Assembly (NCBI GenBank): GCA_001664005.1
Contig: CP016093.1
Location: forward strand, 1,061,001 to 1,125,000
Reading direction: 5' to 3'
Origin: Rhizobiales bacterium NRL2
Lineage (GTDB): Bacteria; Pseudomonadota; Alphaproteobacteria; Minwuiales; Minwuiaceae
Length of the DNA: 64,000 bases
Shown here piece after piece: positions 49,534 to 59,103 of the stretch. Under the pieces are notes generated by a model. That model searched no databases. It was given only the letters and a program-made list of their open reading frames with translations, and was not told the DNA's origin. Every line of letters begins with the position of its first letter. The stretch's first letter is position 1. Both the position numbers and the translations under genes were made by a program.

Positions 49534-52500
49534 ATGACCGAGTTCCGCAAGATCAACAAGATCCTGGTCGCCAACCGATCCGAGATCGCCATCCGCGTGA
49601 TGCGCGCGGCCAATGAACTGGGCATCGCCACCGTCGCGGTGTTCGCCGACGAGGACAAGCTGGCGCTGCACCGCTTCAAGGCCGACGAGAGCTACCTGAT
49701 CGGCCAGGGGCTGGGACCGGTCAAGGCCTATCTCTCGATCGAGGAGATGATCCGCGTGGCGAAGCTTTCGGGCGCTGACGCGGTGCATCCGGGCTATGGC
49801 CTGCTCTCGGAGAACCCGGACTTCGCTCAGGCCTGCGCGGACGCCGGCGTGACCTTCATCGGCCCGCCCCCGGCCATCATGCGCGCGCTCGGCAACAAGG
49901 TCGCCGCCCGCGAGGCCGCGATCGCGGCCGGCACGCCCGTGGTGCCGGCGACCGGCCCGCTGCCCGAGGATCTGGACGAGGTGGCCCGGATGGCCGGCGA
50001 GGTGGGCTATCCGCTGATGCTGAAGGCGTCATGGGGCGGCGGCGGCCGCGGCATGCGCGTCATTGAGAGCGCCGCCGAACTCAAGGACGAGGTCGCCGCG
50101 GGCCGGCGCGAGGCGGGCAACGCCTTCGGCAATGACGAGGTCTATCTGGAGAAGCTGGTCCGCCGCGCCCGTCATGTCGAGGTGCAGTTGCTGGGCGACC
50201 ATCACGGCAACGTCGTGCACCTGTGGGAGCGCGATTGCTCCGTCCAGCGCCGCAACCAGAAGGTCGTGGAACGCGCGCCGGCGCCCTATCTCAGCGACGC
50301 CCAGCGCACGGAGCTGTGCGAGAGCGCGCTGCGGCTGGCCCGCTCGGCCGCCTATGTCAATGCTGGCACGGCCGAGTTCCTGATGGACTACGACACCGGC
50401 GAGTTCTTCTTCATCGAGGTCAATCCCCGCATTCAGGTCGAGCACACGGTGACCGAGGAAGTCACCGGCATCGACATCGTCAAGGCGCAGATCCGCATCG
50501 CCGAGGGTGGCCGTGTCGGCAAGGTCGAGGAGACCGGCGTGCCCCCGCAGGAAAAGATATTCCTCAACGGCCACGCCCTGCAGTGCCGCATCACCACCGA
50601 GGATCCGGAAGCCAACTTCATCCCCGATTATGGCCGGATCCTGGCCTATCGCGGGGCGACCGGTTTCGGCATCCGCCTGGACGGCGGCACCGCCTATTCC
50701 GGCGCGGTGATCACCCGCTACTACGATTCCCTGCTGGAGAAGGTCACCGCCTGGGCGCCGACGCCGCAGGAAGCGATCCGCCGGATGGACCGGGCTCTGC
50801 GCGAGTTCCGCATCCGCGGCGTGGCCACCAACCTGATCTTCGTCGAGAACCTGATCAACCACCCGAAGTTCGTCGCCAACGAGTACACGACGAAGTTCAT
50901 CGACGAGACGCCGGAGCTGTTCGATTTCCCCGTGCGCCAGGACCGGGCGACGAAACTGCTGAACTTCATCGGCGACGTCATGGTCAACGGCAATCCGGAG
51001 GTCCAGGGCCGCGTGAAGCCCAGCATGGGCCACGGGCCCGTGGTGCCGGCGCCGCGCAATGACGCGCCGCCGAAGGGCACCCGCGACCTGCTGGATGAAC
51101 TGGGGGCGGAGAAGTTCGCCGACTGGATGCTGGATCAGAAGCGGCTGCTGATGACCGACACCACCATGCGCGACGCCCACCAGTCCCTGCTGGCGACGCG
51201 CATGCGCAGCTTCGACATGGTGCAGGTGGCCGAGGCCTATTCGCGCAATCTCGCCGGCCTGTTCTCCATCGAGTGCTGGGGCGGAGCGACCTTCGACGTT
51301 TCCATGCGCTTCCTCAAGGAATGCCCCTGGGAACGGCTGTCGGACCTGCGCGAGCGGATCCCGAACATCCTGTTCCAGATGCTGCTGCGCGGCGCCAATG
51401 GTGTCGGCTACACGGTCTACCCGGACAATGTCGTGAAGGGCTTCGTGCATCAGGCCGCCGAAAGCGGGGTCGACGTCTTCCGCGTCTTCGACAGCCTGAA
51501 CTGGGTGGAGAACATGCGCGTGGCCATCGACGCGGTGCGCGAGTCGGGCAAGCTGTGCGAGGCGGTGGTCTGCTACACGGGCGATATCTTCGATCCCGAA
51601 CGGCCGCGCTACGACCTGAAATACTATGTCGACATGGCGCGCGAACTGAAGGCCGCGGGCACCAACATCCTCGGCATCAAGGACATGGCGGGACTGCTGA
51701 AACCGGCCCAGGCGCGGGTGCTGGTCAAGGCGCTGAAGGAGGAGACGGGCCTGCCCGTCCATTTCCACACCCACGACACCTCCGGCATTTCCGCCTCCAG
51801 CGTGATCGCGGCGGCCGAGGCCGGCGTCGACGCGGCGGACGCGGCGATGGACAGCTTTTCCGGCCTGACCAGCCAGCCCAATCTCGGCTCCATCGTCGAG
51901 GCGATGCGCTTCGGCGAGCGGGAGACCGGGCTGGAGCCGGCGGTCATCCGGCAGTTCTCCGACTACTGGGAGGCCGTGCGCCGCCGCTACGGCGCCTTCG
52001 AGAGCGACCTGCGCTTCGGCGCGTCCGAGGTCTATCTCCACGAGATGCCCGGCGGGCAGTTCACCAATCTGCGCGAACAGGCGCGCAGCCTGGGCCTGGC
52101 CGAGCGCTGGCACGACGTGGCCCGGACCTATGCCGACGTGAACCAGATGTTCGGCGATATCGTGAAGGTGACGCCGTCCTCCAAGGTCGTCGGCGACATG
52201 GCGCTGGCCATGGTCTCGGCCGGCCTGACCCGCGCCGACATCGAGGACCCGGACAAGCCCTTCAGCTTCCCCGATTCGGTGGTGTCCTTCTTCCACGGCG
52301 ATCTGGGCCAGCCGCCGAACGGCTTCCCCTCGGCGTTGCAGAAGAAGGTGCTGGGCGAGACGAAACCGCTGACCGAGCGGCCGGGCGCCAGCGTGCCGCC
52401 CGCCGATTTCGGCGCGCTGCGCAAGGAGGCCGAGGCGGCCGCGGAGCGGGAGATCACCGACGAGGAGTTCCAGTCCTATCTGATGTATCCGAAGGTCTTC

Positions 52501-52986
52501 ACGGACTTCGCGAAGTTCCAGGCCGATTTCGGGCCCGTCGACCGCCTGCCGACGCCGGTCTTCTTCTACGGGCTGGAGCCGGGCGACGAGGTCCTGGTGG
52601 AGATCGAGAAGGGCAAGGCGCTGGTGATCCGCTGTCAGGCCGTGGGCGAGCCGGACGAGGAGGGCGTGGTGCGCGTCTTCTTCGAGCTGAACGGCCAGCC
52701 GCGCCGGGTCAAGGTGCGCGACCGCAGCGCCGCCGCCTCGGTGGAGCAGCGGCCGAAGGCCGAGCCGGGCAACGCGAAGCACGTCGCCGCGCCCATGCCT
52801 GGCATGGTGGCGACGGTGGCGGTGGAGAAGGGCCAGAAAGTGCAGACGGGCGACCTGCTGCTGACCATCGAGGCGATGAAGATGGAGACCGCGATCCGCG
52901 CCGAACGCGACGGCGAGGTGGCCAGCATCCACGCCGGCGCCGGTACCCAGGTCGATGCCAAGGACCTGCTGGTGGAGTTCGCCTGA
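49534..52986 (+). CDS. pyc: Pyruvate carboxylase
   Basis: From ATG 49534 the product has 1150 residues, the full single-chain form; an upstream frame opening at 49399 is not family-like. Order: biotin carboxylase (NKILVANRSEIAIRVMRAA to about 470, with ATP-grasp and FFIEVNPRIQVEHTVTEE); carboxyltransferase (TDTTMRDAHQSLLATRMRS, then FHTHDTSG metal ligands and DAAMDSFSGLTSQP); and the C-terminal biotin domain with EAMKMET. It makes oxaloacetate from pyruvate and bicarbonate. An allosteric tetramer is expected. Confidence 0.97.
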   Translation: MTEFRKINKILVANRSEIAIRVMRAANELGIATVAVFADEDKLALHRFKADESYLIGQGLGPVKAYLSIEEMIRVAKLSGADAVHPGYGLLSENPDFAQACADAGVTFIGPPPAIMRALGNKVAAREAAIAAGTPVVPATGPLPEDLDEVARMAGEVGYPLMLKASWGGGGRGMRVIESAAELKDEVAAGRREAGNAFGNDEVYLEKLVRRARHVEVQLLGDHHGNVVHLWERDCSVQRRNQKVVERAPAPYLSDAQRTELCESALRLARSAAYVNAGTAEFLMDYDTGEFFFIEVNPRIQVEHTVTEEVTGIDIVKAQIRIAEGGRVGKVEETGVPPQEKIFLNGHALQCRITTEDPEANFIPDYGRILAYRGATGFGIRLDGGTAYSGAVITRYYDSLLEKVTAWAPTPQEAIRRMDRALREFRIRGVATNLIFVENLINHPKFVANEYTTKFIDETPELFDFPVRQDRATKLLNFIGDVMVNGNPEVQGRVKPSMGHGPVVPAPRNDAPPKGTRDLLDELGAEKFADWMLDQKRLLMTDTTMRDAHQSLLATRMRSFDMVQVAEAYSRNLAGLFSIECWGGATFDVSMRFLKECPWERLSDLRERIPNILFQMLLRGANGVGYTVYPDNVVKGFVHQAAESGVDVFRVFDSLNWVENMRVAIDAVRESGKLCEAVVCYTGDIFDPERPRYDLKYYVDMARELKAAGTNILGIKDMAGLLKPAQARVLVKALKEETGLPVHFHTHDTSGISASSVIAAAEAGVDAADAAMDSFSGLTSQPNLGSIVEAMRFGERETGLEPAVIRQFSDYWEAVRRRYGAFESDLRFGASEVYLHEMPGGQFTNLREQARSLGLAERWHDVARTYADVNQMFGDIVKVTPSSKVVGDMALAMVSAGLTRADIEDPDKPFSFPDSVVSFFHGDLGQPPNGFPSALQKKVLGETKPLTERPGASVPPADFGALRKEAEAAAEREITDEEFQSYLMYPKVFTDFAKFQADFGPVDRLPTPVFFYGLEPGDEVLVEIEKGKALVIRCQAVGEPDEEGVVRVFFELNGQPRRVKVRDRSAAASVEQRPKAEPGNAKHVAAPMPGMVATVAVEKGQKVQTGDLLLTIEAMKMETAIRAERDGEVASIHAGAGTQVDAKDLLVEFA

Positions 52987-53127
52987 GCCGGCCAGCCGAC
53001 GCCGCGTGGTATCCGGACGCCGCGCCGCGGGAAATCTGTGGAAAAGCATGAACCGGCGGTTGCGGTGAACGGATGTTCAGGAAACACTGTCGCGGTACCT
53101 CCCCACTGATTCCAGCGAGACCCCGAC

Positions 53128-54243
53128 ATGCTGATATCCCTCGCCAGGACGCTGGGCGTCCTGATGCGCAATCCCTTTGTGGCCGGCGTGCTGCGCCTCG
53201 GCGCCGTCTCGGCGCTGCTCCTCTCCGCCGCCTGCGCGACGGTCGTCGAGGGCACGACCCAGAACGTCACCGTGGCGACCGACCCCGCCGGCGCCGCCTG
53301 CGAGCTCAAGAACGACGGTAAGCTGGTCGGGGCGGTCAACCCGACGCCGGGCTCCCTGTTGCTGGATCGCAGCAATGACGATCTCGACGTCGAATGCCTC
53401 AAGGACGGCTATCTGCCGGGCAATCTGGTGATGAGTTCCAAGTTCACGGGCACCACCTTCGGCAACATCATTCTGGGCGGGGGCATCGGCATCCTGGTGG
53501 ATGCGGCCAGCGGGGCGAATAACCGCTATCCGGAATCCGTCTCGCTGGTGCTGACGCCGGAGGTGTTCCGCTCCCAGGCCGAAGTCGACGCCCATTTCGC
53601 CAAGTTGTCGCAGCGCGTCGAGCAGGAGGCGGATCAGGCGCTGAAGAAGCTGGAGGAGGACTGCTTCCAGCAGATGGCCGATAGCGAGCACTGCAAGGAA
53701 GGACCGGAACGAATCGAGGAACGTCGGCGCCACGAACTGGCTCGTCTCGCTGCCGAGAAGGCGCGAGTGACGATCGACCCCGCCGCGGCGCGGGCCCCTG
53801 ACCAGCAGGCGCGGGCGCCTGCGCCGGCCCCTGTTGCCGCCAAACCGGTTGCCGCGAACCGCGCTCAGGTTTCGGCCCCGCGGCCGTCGAACCCGGCCGA
53901 GGCCGGTTCGGATTGTCAGGCCGCAGCGTCTCGTCTCGGCCTGGATCCTTCCCGGTCGGGTTGTCTGAAAGTCAAGATTTCGGGGCGTTTCGACTTCGGT
54001 CGCGAATGCCTGTCGACCTACAACAATCCTCCCGCGAAGCGCCTTCATTTCCGGATCGGAGATCAGCTGCTGACCGATCCGGAGCCCACGCAGGCACGAT
54101 CCCTTGTCGGGCTGGACGATGTCGTCTGCTACCGGGTTATCGCCGGTGAAGGGGTCGTGAAGGGCGATCCGCGGAACCGATACGTCATCGTCACGCGGGG
54201 CGACAGGTCCTACGAATGGTGCGAGAACGCTGCGGGCTGTTAG
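53128..54243 (+). CDS. Cys-rich exported protein with lipoprotein-like N-terminus
   Basis: A 371-residue protein I do not recognise. The N-terminus (from Met1 or Met13 at 53164) ends in LLLSAAC (Cys36), a degenerate lipobox. Residues about 37-130 resemble a PEGA-like surface domain (TTQNVTVATDPAGAACEL, SLLLDRSNDDL). A Lys/Glu-rich coiled coil (about 155-215) and an Ala/Pro linker (about 216-265) follow. The C-terminal domain (about 270-371) holds six Cys (SGCLKV, FGRECLS, VVCYRV, EWCENAAGC). The stop overlaps the convergent AI-2E gene by 4 bp. Confidence 0.75.
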   Translation: MLISLARTLGVLMRNPFVAGVLRLGAVSALLLSAACATVVEGTTQNVTVATDPAGAACELKNDGKLVGAVNPTPGSLLLDRSNDDLDVECLKDGYLPGNLVMSSKFTGTTFGNIILGGGIGILVDAASGANNRYPESVSLVLTPEVFRSQAEVDAHFAKLSQRVEQEADQALKKLEEDCFQQMADSEHCKEGPERIEERRRHELARLAAEKARVTIDPAAARAPDQQARAPAPAPVAAKPVAANRAQVSAPRPSNPAEAGSDCQAAASRLGLDPSRSGCLKVKISGRFDFGRECLSTYNNPPAKRLHFRIGDQLLTDPEPTQARSLVGLDDVVCYRVIAGEGVVKGDPRNRYVIVTRGDRSYEWCENAAGC

Positions 54244-55298
54244 GCCGGCGGCGCCTCTTCGTAGCGCTTCGCCGCCTCGAAGGCCGCGATCATGGTGGCC
54301 ACAAGCGGCATGGCGATCAGGGCGCCGATCAGGCCCACCAGGCTGCCCAGGACCAGCAGCGCCGCCAGCACCAGCGCCGGCGGCAGGGCGATGATGCGGC
54401 GGTGGACCATGGGCGTCAGCAGCAGGCCCTCCACGTTCTGCAGCACCACGATCAGGATCAGCGCCAGCAGGGTCTGCTCGATGCTCTGGGTCAGCGCCAT
54501 GAGCAGCACCGGGATGGCGGCGATCACCGGGCCCAGATTCGGGATGAAGGTCATCAGCGCCGTGAACAGGCCGAACAGCAGCGCGAAGGGCACGCCGATG
54601 ACCCACAGGCCCAGCGTCATGATGCTGCCCAGAACCAGCATCGAAAGCCCCTGACCGACGAACCACCAGGCCACGACCACGGCGACCCGGTCCATCATGT
54701 GGTTGACCATGCCGCGGCGACGGGCGGGGGTCACGAACAGCACGCCCTGGCGGTAGAGCTTCGGCTCGAAGGCGATGTAGGCGGCCATGGCGATCATGAT
54801 GATCACGCTGAACAGCGTGCCGACGACGCTGGAGAAGATGCCGGTCAGCCGGCCGATCATCTGGGTGCTCTCGGTGATGATGGCCGACAGGTCGGGCAAG
54901 GCGTCGGGCTCGCCCATCGCCTCCCGCACCAGGTCCAGGATCGTCACGCCGATCTCGCTGCGCCGGATCGCGGCCTCGCTGGCGCGCCAGAGTTCGGGCA
55001 CGCGGCGGGCCAGTTCGCCCGCCTGCTCGACGACATGCGGGCCGATGACGAAGATCATCGCCATGCCCGCCGCCAGCAGCACGATCAGGATGATCAGCAG
55101 GGCCGGCGCGCGCGGTAGGCGCAGCCGCCGCGACAGCACGTCCGCCGCCGCCGACAGGAAGATGCCGAAGATGATCCCGGCGAAGATCAGGCACAGCACC
55201 GGCAGCGCGTAGATCAGCAGTCCCGCCACGGCGAGGCTGACGCCGACGACGAGCAGCATCCTGTAATCGTTGCCGGTCCGGCCGCGGTCGTCGATCAT
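54240..55298 (-). CDS. AI-2E-family permease
   Basis: A 352-residue integral membrane protein of the AI-2E/PerM family, with about seven spans. Segments include LLIYALPVLCLIFAGIIFGIF, a central EQAGELARRVPELW periplasmic helix and LTFIPNLGPVIAAIPVLLMALTQ. The C-terminal VGLIGALIAMPLVATMIAAFE is the family end. Members export autoinducer-2 (TqsA) or act as Na+/H+ antiporters; substrate unknown. The gene is monocistronic. Confidence 0.9.
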   Translation of the reverse strand: MIDDRGRTGNDYRMLLVVGVSLAVAGLLIYALPVLCLIFAGIIFGIFLSAAADVLSRRLRLPRAPALLIILIVLLAAGMAMIFVIGPHVVEQAGELARRVPELWRASEAAIRRSEIGVTILDLVREAMGEPDALPDLSAIITESTQMIGRLTGIFSSVVGTLFSVIIMIAMAAYIAFEPKLYRQGVLFVTPARRRGMVNHMMDRVAVVVAWWFVGQGLSMLVLGSIMTLGLWVIGVPFALLFGLFTALMTFIPNLGPVIAAIPVLLMALTQSIEQTLLALILIVVLQNVEGLLLTPMVHRRIIALPPALVLAALLVLGSLVGLIGALIAMPLVATMIAAFEAAKRYEEAPPA

Positions 55299-55364
55299 GC
55301 GTCATGCTCCCGTCGTCGCGGACGGTTACACCCGAGCGGGCAGGAGGCGTCAAGGCGCGCCTGC

Positions 55365-55397
55365 GGCGGCCGGGCCGGCCGCCTCACGCGAGCGTGA
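55365..55397. promoter_or_regulatory. Two inverted repeats in the divergent AI-2E / hydrolase gap
   Basis: GGCGGCC-5-GGCCGCC (55365-55383) is followed at once by TCACGC-2-GCGTGA (55384-55397). They lie 70-100 bp from either start codon, where operators would be expected. Regulator unknown. Confidence 0.35.
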
Positions 55398-55469
55398 ACG
55401 GGACGGCCCGGCGAATTCGGTCATCATGGCTTATCGAGACTTGGAACAAGTCCAACAGAGGAGGCGCAG

Positions 55470-56273
55470 ATGCTTGGCAGAGTAATCCGGTTCGCGGCGG
55501 CGCTGGCCGTGGGCGCGACCATGGCGACGGCGGCGGCGGCCGAGGGCATCGGCGTGCACTGGTATGGCCAGTCGGCGTTCAAGATCACCACGCCCGGCGG
55601 CAAGGTGATCCTGATCGATCCCTTCATCTCCAGGAACCCGGTAACGCCGGAGGACCAGAAGGATCTGACGAAGCTGGGGCAGGTGGACCTGATCCTGGTG
55701 ACCCACGGTCATGGCGACCATGTCGGCGACACCTTCGAGATCGCCAAGATGACGGGCGCCAAGGTGGCCATGAACGCCGACATGGGGTCGACCTACAACT
55801 CGCTGAAGGTCATGGACCCGAAGAACCTGATCCGGTTCAACAAGTCCGGGCGCATCGCGCCGATCGGCAAGGACATCGTGATCACCATGACCCGGGCCGA
55901 GCACAGCTCCACGGTGGGCTTCGACGGCAAGGTCTTCCCCGGCGGCGAGCCGGCCGGCTACATCATCCGCCTGGAGAACGGCTACAAGATCTACCATGCC
56001 GGCGACACGGGCGTGTTCGGCGACATGCGCTTCATCAGTTCCTACTACAAGCCCGATCTGGCGCTGCTGCCGATCGGCGGTCACTTCACCATGGGCCCCG
56101 CCCACGCGGCCTATGCGTTGCGGAATCTCATGAAGGAAATCCCGCGGGTCATGCCCATGCACTACGGCACCTTCCCGCCGCTGAAAGGCACGCCGGAGCA
56201 ACTCATCAAGGGCCTGGGCGACCACAAGGTCGAGGTCATCGTCATGCAGCCGGGCGAAAGCCGGGAGTTCTGA
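55470..56273 (+). CDS. Exported UPF0173-type metallo-beta-lactamase-fold hydrolase
   Basis: A 267-residue protein with signal peptide (MLGRVIRFAAALAVGATMAT...AAA). The metal motif is HGHGDH (79-84, HxHxDH). HAGDTGVFGDM supplies the bridging Asp, and MPMHYGTFPP the late His. The IHWYGQSAFK-like opening (GVHWYGQSAFKI) marks the UPF0173 group. Most relatives are cytoplasmic; a signal peptide is less usual. It probably hydrolyses an ester or lactone in the periplasm. AGGAGG six bases before ATG 55470. Confidence 0.9.
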   Translation: MLGRVIRFAAALAVGATMATAAAAEGIGVHWYGQSAFKITTPGGKVILIDPFISRNPVTPEDQKDLTKLGQVDLILVTHGHGDHVGDTFEIAKMTGAKVAMNADMGSTYNSLKVMDPKNLIRFNKSGRIAPIGKDIVITMTRAEHSSTVGFDGKVFPGGEPAGYIIRLENGYKIYHAGDTGVFGDMRFISSYYKPDLALLPIGGHFTMGPAHAAYALRNLMKEIPRVMPMHYGTFPPLKGTPEQLIKGLGDHKVEVIVMQPGESREF

Positions 56274-56315
56274 TCATCGGGGATTGGCCGCAGCGCAAGG
56301 CTGCGGCCAACCAGG

Positions 56316-56951
56316 TCACACCACCGCGGCCGAGATCTGCTGCGGCACGGGGACGGTCTCCCGGAAGGAGGGGCGTTCCGACAGCCGCTCCAGGCGGCGG
56401 ACCAGTTCGGGATGGCGGCTCTGCCAGTCGATGTCGGGGCAGCGGACTCTCAGATAGTCCAGCACGGTACCGACCGCGAGGTCGGCGAGGCCGAAGCGGC
56501 CGCCGACCAGGAATTCGTCCGCCGGGTTGGCGCGGCGGTCGATCTCGGTCAGGCCGCCCATGATCTTGCGCATCTGGCGGTCCATCCATGGCGCGCTCCG
56601 ATTGTCCTCGGCGCGGAAGGTCTCGAAGAACCAGAGCACGAAGGCGTCGCAGACGCCGTCCGCCAGCACCTCGTAGCGGCGCGCCGCCAGCCGTTCCTCG
56701 GCATCGCGGGGGAACATGGGCGGCTCGGGATGGCGCACCTCCAGCCATTCCAGGATGTAGTCGGATTCGTAGACCGTCTCGCCATCGTCCAGGATCAGGA
56801 CCGGCAGCTTCTCCAGTGGATTGTAGGCGGGTGTCGAGGTGCCCTCGTTCCAGGGCACCTCGGTCACCAGCTCGAACGCCAGCCCCTTTTCCGCCAGGGC
56901 GATGCGTACCTTGCGGGCATAGGGGCTGGGCGTCGCGCTGAGCAACTTCAT
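56316..56951 (-). CDS. Glutathione S-transferase
   Basis: A 211-residue GST. The N-terminal thioredoxin-like domain has SPYARKVRIALAEKGL with the activating Ser/Tyr, NPLEKLPVLILDDGETVYESDYI (cis-Pro and glutathione-binding Glu-Ser), and the C-terminal helical domain has RFGLADLAVGTVLDYL (N-capping Asp). It conjugates glutathione to electrophiles, or acts as peroxidase. The ATG overlaps the stop of the crotonase-fold gene by one base (TGATG), so the two are coupled. Confidence 0.92.
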   Translation of the reverse strand: MKLLSATPSPYARKVRIALAEKGLAFELVTEVPWNEGTSTPAYNPLEKLPVLILDDGETVYESDYILEWLEVRHPEPPMFPRDAEERLAARRYEVLADGVCDAFVLWFFETFRAEDNRSAPWMDRQMRKIMGGLTEIDRRANPADEFLVGGRFGLADLAVGTVLDYLRVRCPDIDWQSRHPELVRRLERLSERPSFRETVPVPQQISAAVV

Positions 56952-57739
56952 CAGCGGCCCTTGTAGGCGGGCTTGCGCTTCTCGGTGAAGGCCGTCAGCC
57001 CTTCGATCACGTCCTCCGACTGGCCATAGGCTTCCCAGACCTGCATCTCGGTCTGCAGCGCGCGGTCCAGCGGCATGTCGAGCGCCTGGTCGACCAGGTG
57101 CTTCATCAGCCGCATGGCCAGCGGACTCTTTGAGGTCAGCTTGGCCACCAGTTCCTCGACGCGCGGGATGAGCTGGTCGTCGGGCACGATCTCGTTGATC
57201 AGGCCCCAGTCGGCCACCTTCTGCACCGGCAGCAGTTCGCCGGTGAAGAGCAGATACTTCGCCCGGGTCTCGCTGATCTTGCGCGGCAGGCGGATGGCGC
57301 TGCCGCCGCCCGGCAACATGCCGAAATTGATGTGGCCGTCGCCGATCTTCACCGACTCCGCGGCGATCACCAGGTCGCAGGCCAGGGTGAGTTCGAGGCC
57401 GCCCGCCGCCGTGATGCCGTTGACCGCGGCGATGGTCGGCTTCTCGCACTCGCCGACGCGGGCGAAGGCCTCGTAGGCCTGCTTCATGAAGGTGCGCACC
57501 TTCACCGGGTCGCCCGAGCCCATGAACTGCAGGACGTATTTCAGGTCGGCGCCGGCGGAGAAGGCGCGGCCCGAGCCGGTAAAGACTACGGCTTTCACCT
57601 CCGGGTCCTTCTCGGCCTTCTCGATGACTTCCGAATAGCCGTCGAGGATGTTCTGGTTCATCGCGTTGAGCGCGTCCGGACGGTTGAGCGTCACCCAGGC
57701 TGCGCCATTGCGGACTTCGTAGAGCATGTCTTGCGTCAT
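56951..57739 (-). CDS. Crotonase-fold (enoyl-CoA hydratase/isomerase family) protein
   Basis: A 262-residue crotonase-family protein from the second of two tandem ATG codons (57739; 57742 also possible), behind a GGGGAGGGG run. VVFTGSGRAFSAGADLKYV and TIAAVNGITAAGGLELTLACDL are the CoA and oxyanion segments. At the position of the first catalytic Glu the sequence reads IGDGHINFGMLPGGG (His), and the second Glu position is Tyr (ETRAKY). Classical hydration is doubtful. It is coupled to a GST gene, so a detoxification or dehalogenation role is conceivable. Confidence 0.87.
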   Translation of the reverse strand: MTQDMLYEVRNGAAWVTLNRPDALNAMNQNILDGYSEVIEKAEKDPEVKAVVFTGSGRAFSAGADLKYVLQFMGSGDPVKVRTFMKQAYEAFARVGECEKPTIAAVNGITAAGGLELTLACDLVIAAESVKIGDGHINFGMLPGGGSAIRLPRKISETRAKYLLFTGELLPVQKVADWGLINEIVPDDQLIPRVEELVAKLTSKSPLAMRLMKHLVDQALDMPLDRALQTEMQVWEAYGQSEDVIEGLTAFTEKRKPAYKGR

Positions 57740-57768
57740 CATCCCCTCCCCGGGATCGATCGATGCGG

Positions 57769-57788
57769 GGGCCGCCGGCCGGCGGCCC
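57769..57788 (-). terminator. 20-bp perfect GC palindrome between folC and the crotonase-fold gene
   Basis: GGGCCGCC followed by GGCCGGCGGCCC (57769-57788) reads the same on both strands. As RNA it can form an 8-bp stem with a 4-base loop, 40 bp after the folC stop. No T-run follows. It may end the pyrF-to-folC transcript before the next gene pair. Confidence 0.4.
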
Positions 57789-57828
57789 GTCGCCGGCGAT
57801 GATGCCCGCTTCCGCGGCCGGGGGCCAG

Positions 57829-59103
57829 TCAGGCGATCGGCGGGTCGGCCTCCGCCAGCATCTCCGCGGCGAGGTAGAGCGAACCGGTCACCAGCGTGCG
57901 CGGCGCGCCACGCTCCCGCCGCGCAATCTCGACCGCTTCGGCCAGGGAGCCGGCGACGCGCGCCTGCAGGCCGAGCCGGCCGGCGGCAAAGGCGATCTCC
58001 TCCGGCGGATGGGGACGGCCGGCGGTGTAGACCGGCTGCCGGCCCGCGGCGACGCCGATGACCAGCGGCCGCAGGGTTTCGAAGGCCGCGAGGAAGGGTG
58101 CGACGGGGCGGCTGTCGAGCATGCCGACGATCAGACAGAGCGGTTTCGGCGGCAGGGCTTGCAGCGCCCCCGCCATCGCGGCGGCGGCATGGGCGTTGTG
58201 GCCGCCATCGACCCAGATCTCGCGCCCCTCGATGTCCAGGCGCTGCATCCTCGCCGGCCACCGGGCGTCGGCGAGCCCGGCGGCGGCCTCGGGCAACAGG
58301 CCGGGGCGGAAACTCTCCAGCGCTGCGACGGCCAACGCCGCATTGCGCCATTGATGCCCCCCGGCGAGGCCGGGCGCGGGAAGGGCGATTTCGCTCAGGC
58401 CGCTATAGAGACCGGACTCCGGATCGACCGTGAAGTCGCGGCCGGCGAGACGCAGGGGAACCTGGAGCGCGCGGGCCCGATGTTCGACGACCGCCACGGC
58501 GTCCGGATGCTCGGGGCCTGCGACGCAGGCCGCGCCGGGTTTGAGAATTCCGGCCTTCTCGGCGGCGATCTCGGCGATGGTGTCGCCCAGATAGGCCATG
58601 TGGTCCAGCGCGATGGGCGTGATCACGGTCAGCGCGGGCTGGCGGACGACGTTGGTGGCGTCCAGCCGGCCGCCCATCGCCGTCTCCAGCAGCAGCACGT
58701 CGGCGGTATCCTCGGCGAAGGCGAGGAAGGCGGCTGCCGTCAGCGCCTCGAAGCTGCTCAGCACGCCGCCGTCATTGGCGTCCTCGACGCGCAACAGGTG
58801 CCGGGCGAACTCGGCGTCGCGGATTTCGCCGCCGGACAGCGCGACTTCCTCGGTGACCCTGTGCAGATGGGGCGAGGTGAAGCACTGCACGTCGAGACCG
58901 GCGTGGCGCAGCATCGCCCTCAGGAAGGCGACGACCGACCCCTTGCCGTTGGTGCCGGCGACGTGGATGACCGGCGGCAGCCGGTCGAGCGGATCGCCCA
59001 GCCGCTCCAGCAGGGCCGGAAGGCGCTCCAGGTCCAGTTCCATCTTGCGGACCGACTGGCTGTCGATCCGGGCCAGAATGGCATCGCTCAGCGGCGCGTT
59101 CAC
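57829..59103 (-). CDS. folC: Bifunctional folylpolyglutamate/dihydrofolate synthase
   Basis: A 424-residue Mur-ligase-fold enzyme starting at GTG 59103, which overlaps the accD stop (GTGA). The P-loop is [14 protein letters not shown] (about 48-61). Further motifs are [48 protein letters not shown] and [14 protein letters not shown]. It adds glutamate to dihydropteroate and to folates. Its place after accD is conserved in proteobacteria. Confidence 0.95.
   Translation of the reverse strand: MNAPLSDAILARIDSQSVRKMELDLERLPALLERLGDPLDRLPPVIHVAGTNGKGSVVAFLRAMLRHAGLDVQCFTSPHLHRVTEEVALSGGEIRDAEFARHLLRVEDANDGGVLSSFEALTAAAFLAFAEDTADVLLLETAMGGRLDATNVVRQPALTVITPIALDHMAYLGDTIAEIAAEKAGILKPGAACVAGPEHPDAVAVVEHRARALQVPLRLAGRDFTVDPESGLYSGLSEIALPAPGLAGGHQWRNAALAVAALESFRPGLLPEAAAGLADARWPARMQRLDIEGREIWVDGGHNAHAAAAMAGALQALPPKPLCLIVGMLDSRPVAPFLAAFETLRPLVIGVAAGRQPVYTAGRPHPPEEIAFAAGRLGLQARVAGSLAEAVEIARRERGAPRTLVTGSLYLAAEMLAEADPPIA

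Noticed and set aside
53077-55353. A 758-codon minus-strand frame spanning the lipoprotein and AI-2E genes
   Set aside because: It crosses two real genes in other frames and is mostly Arg/Gly/Asp low-complexity sequence.
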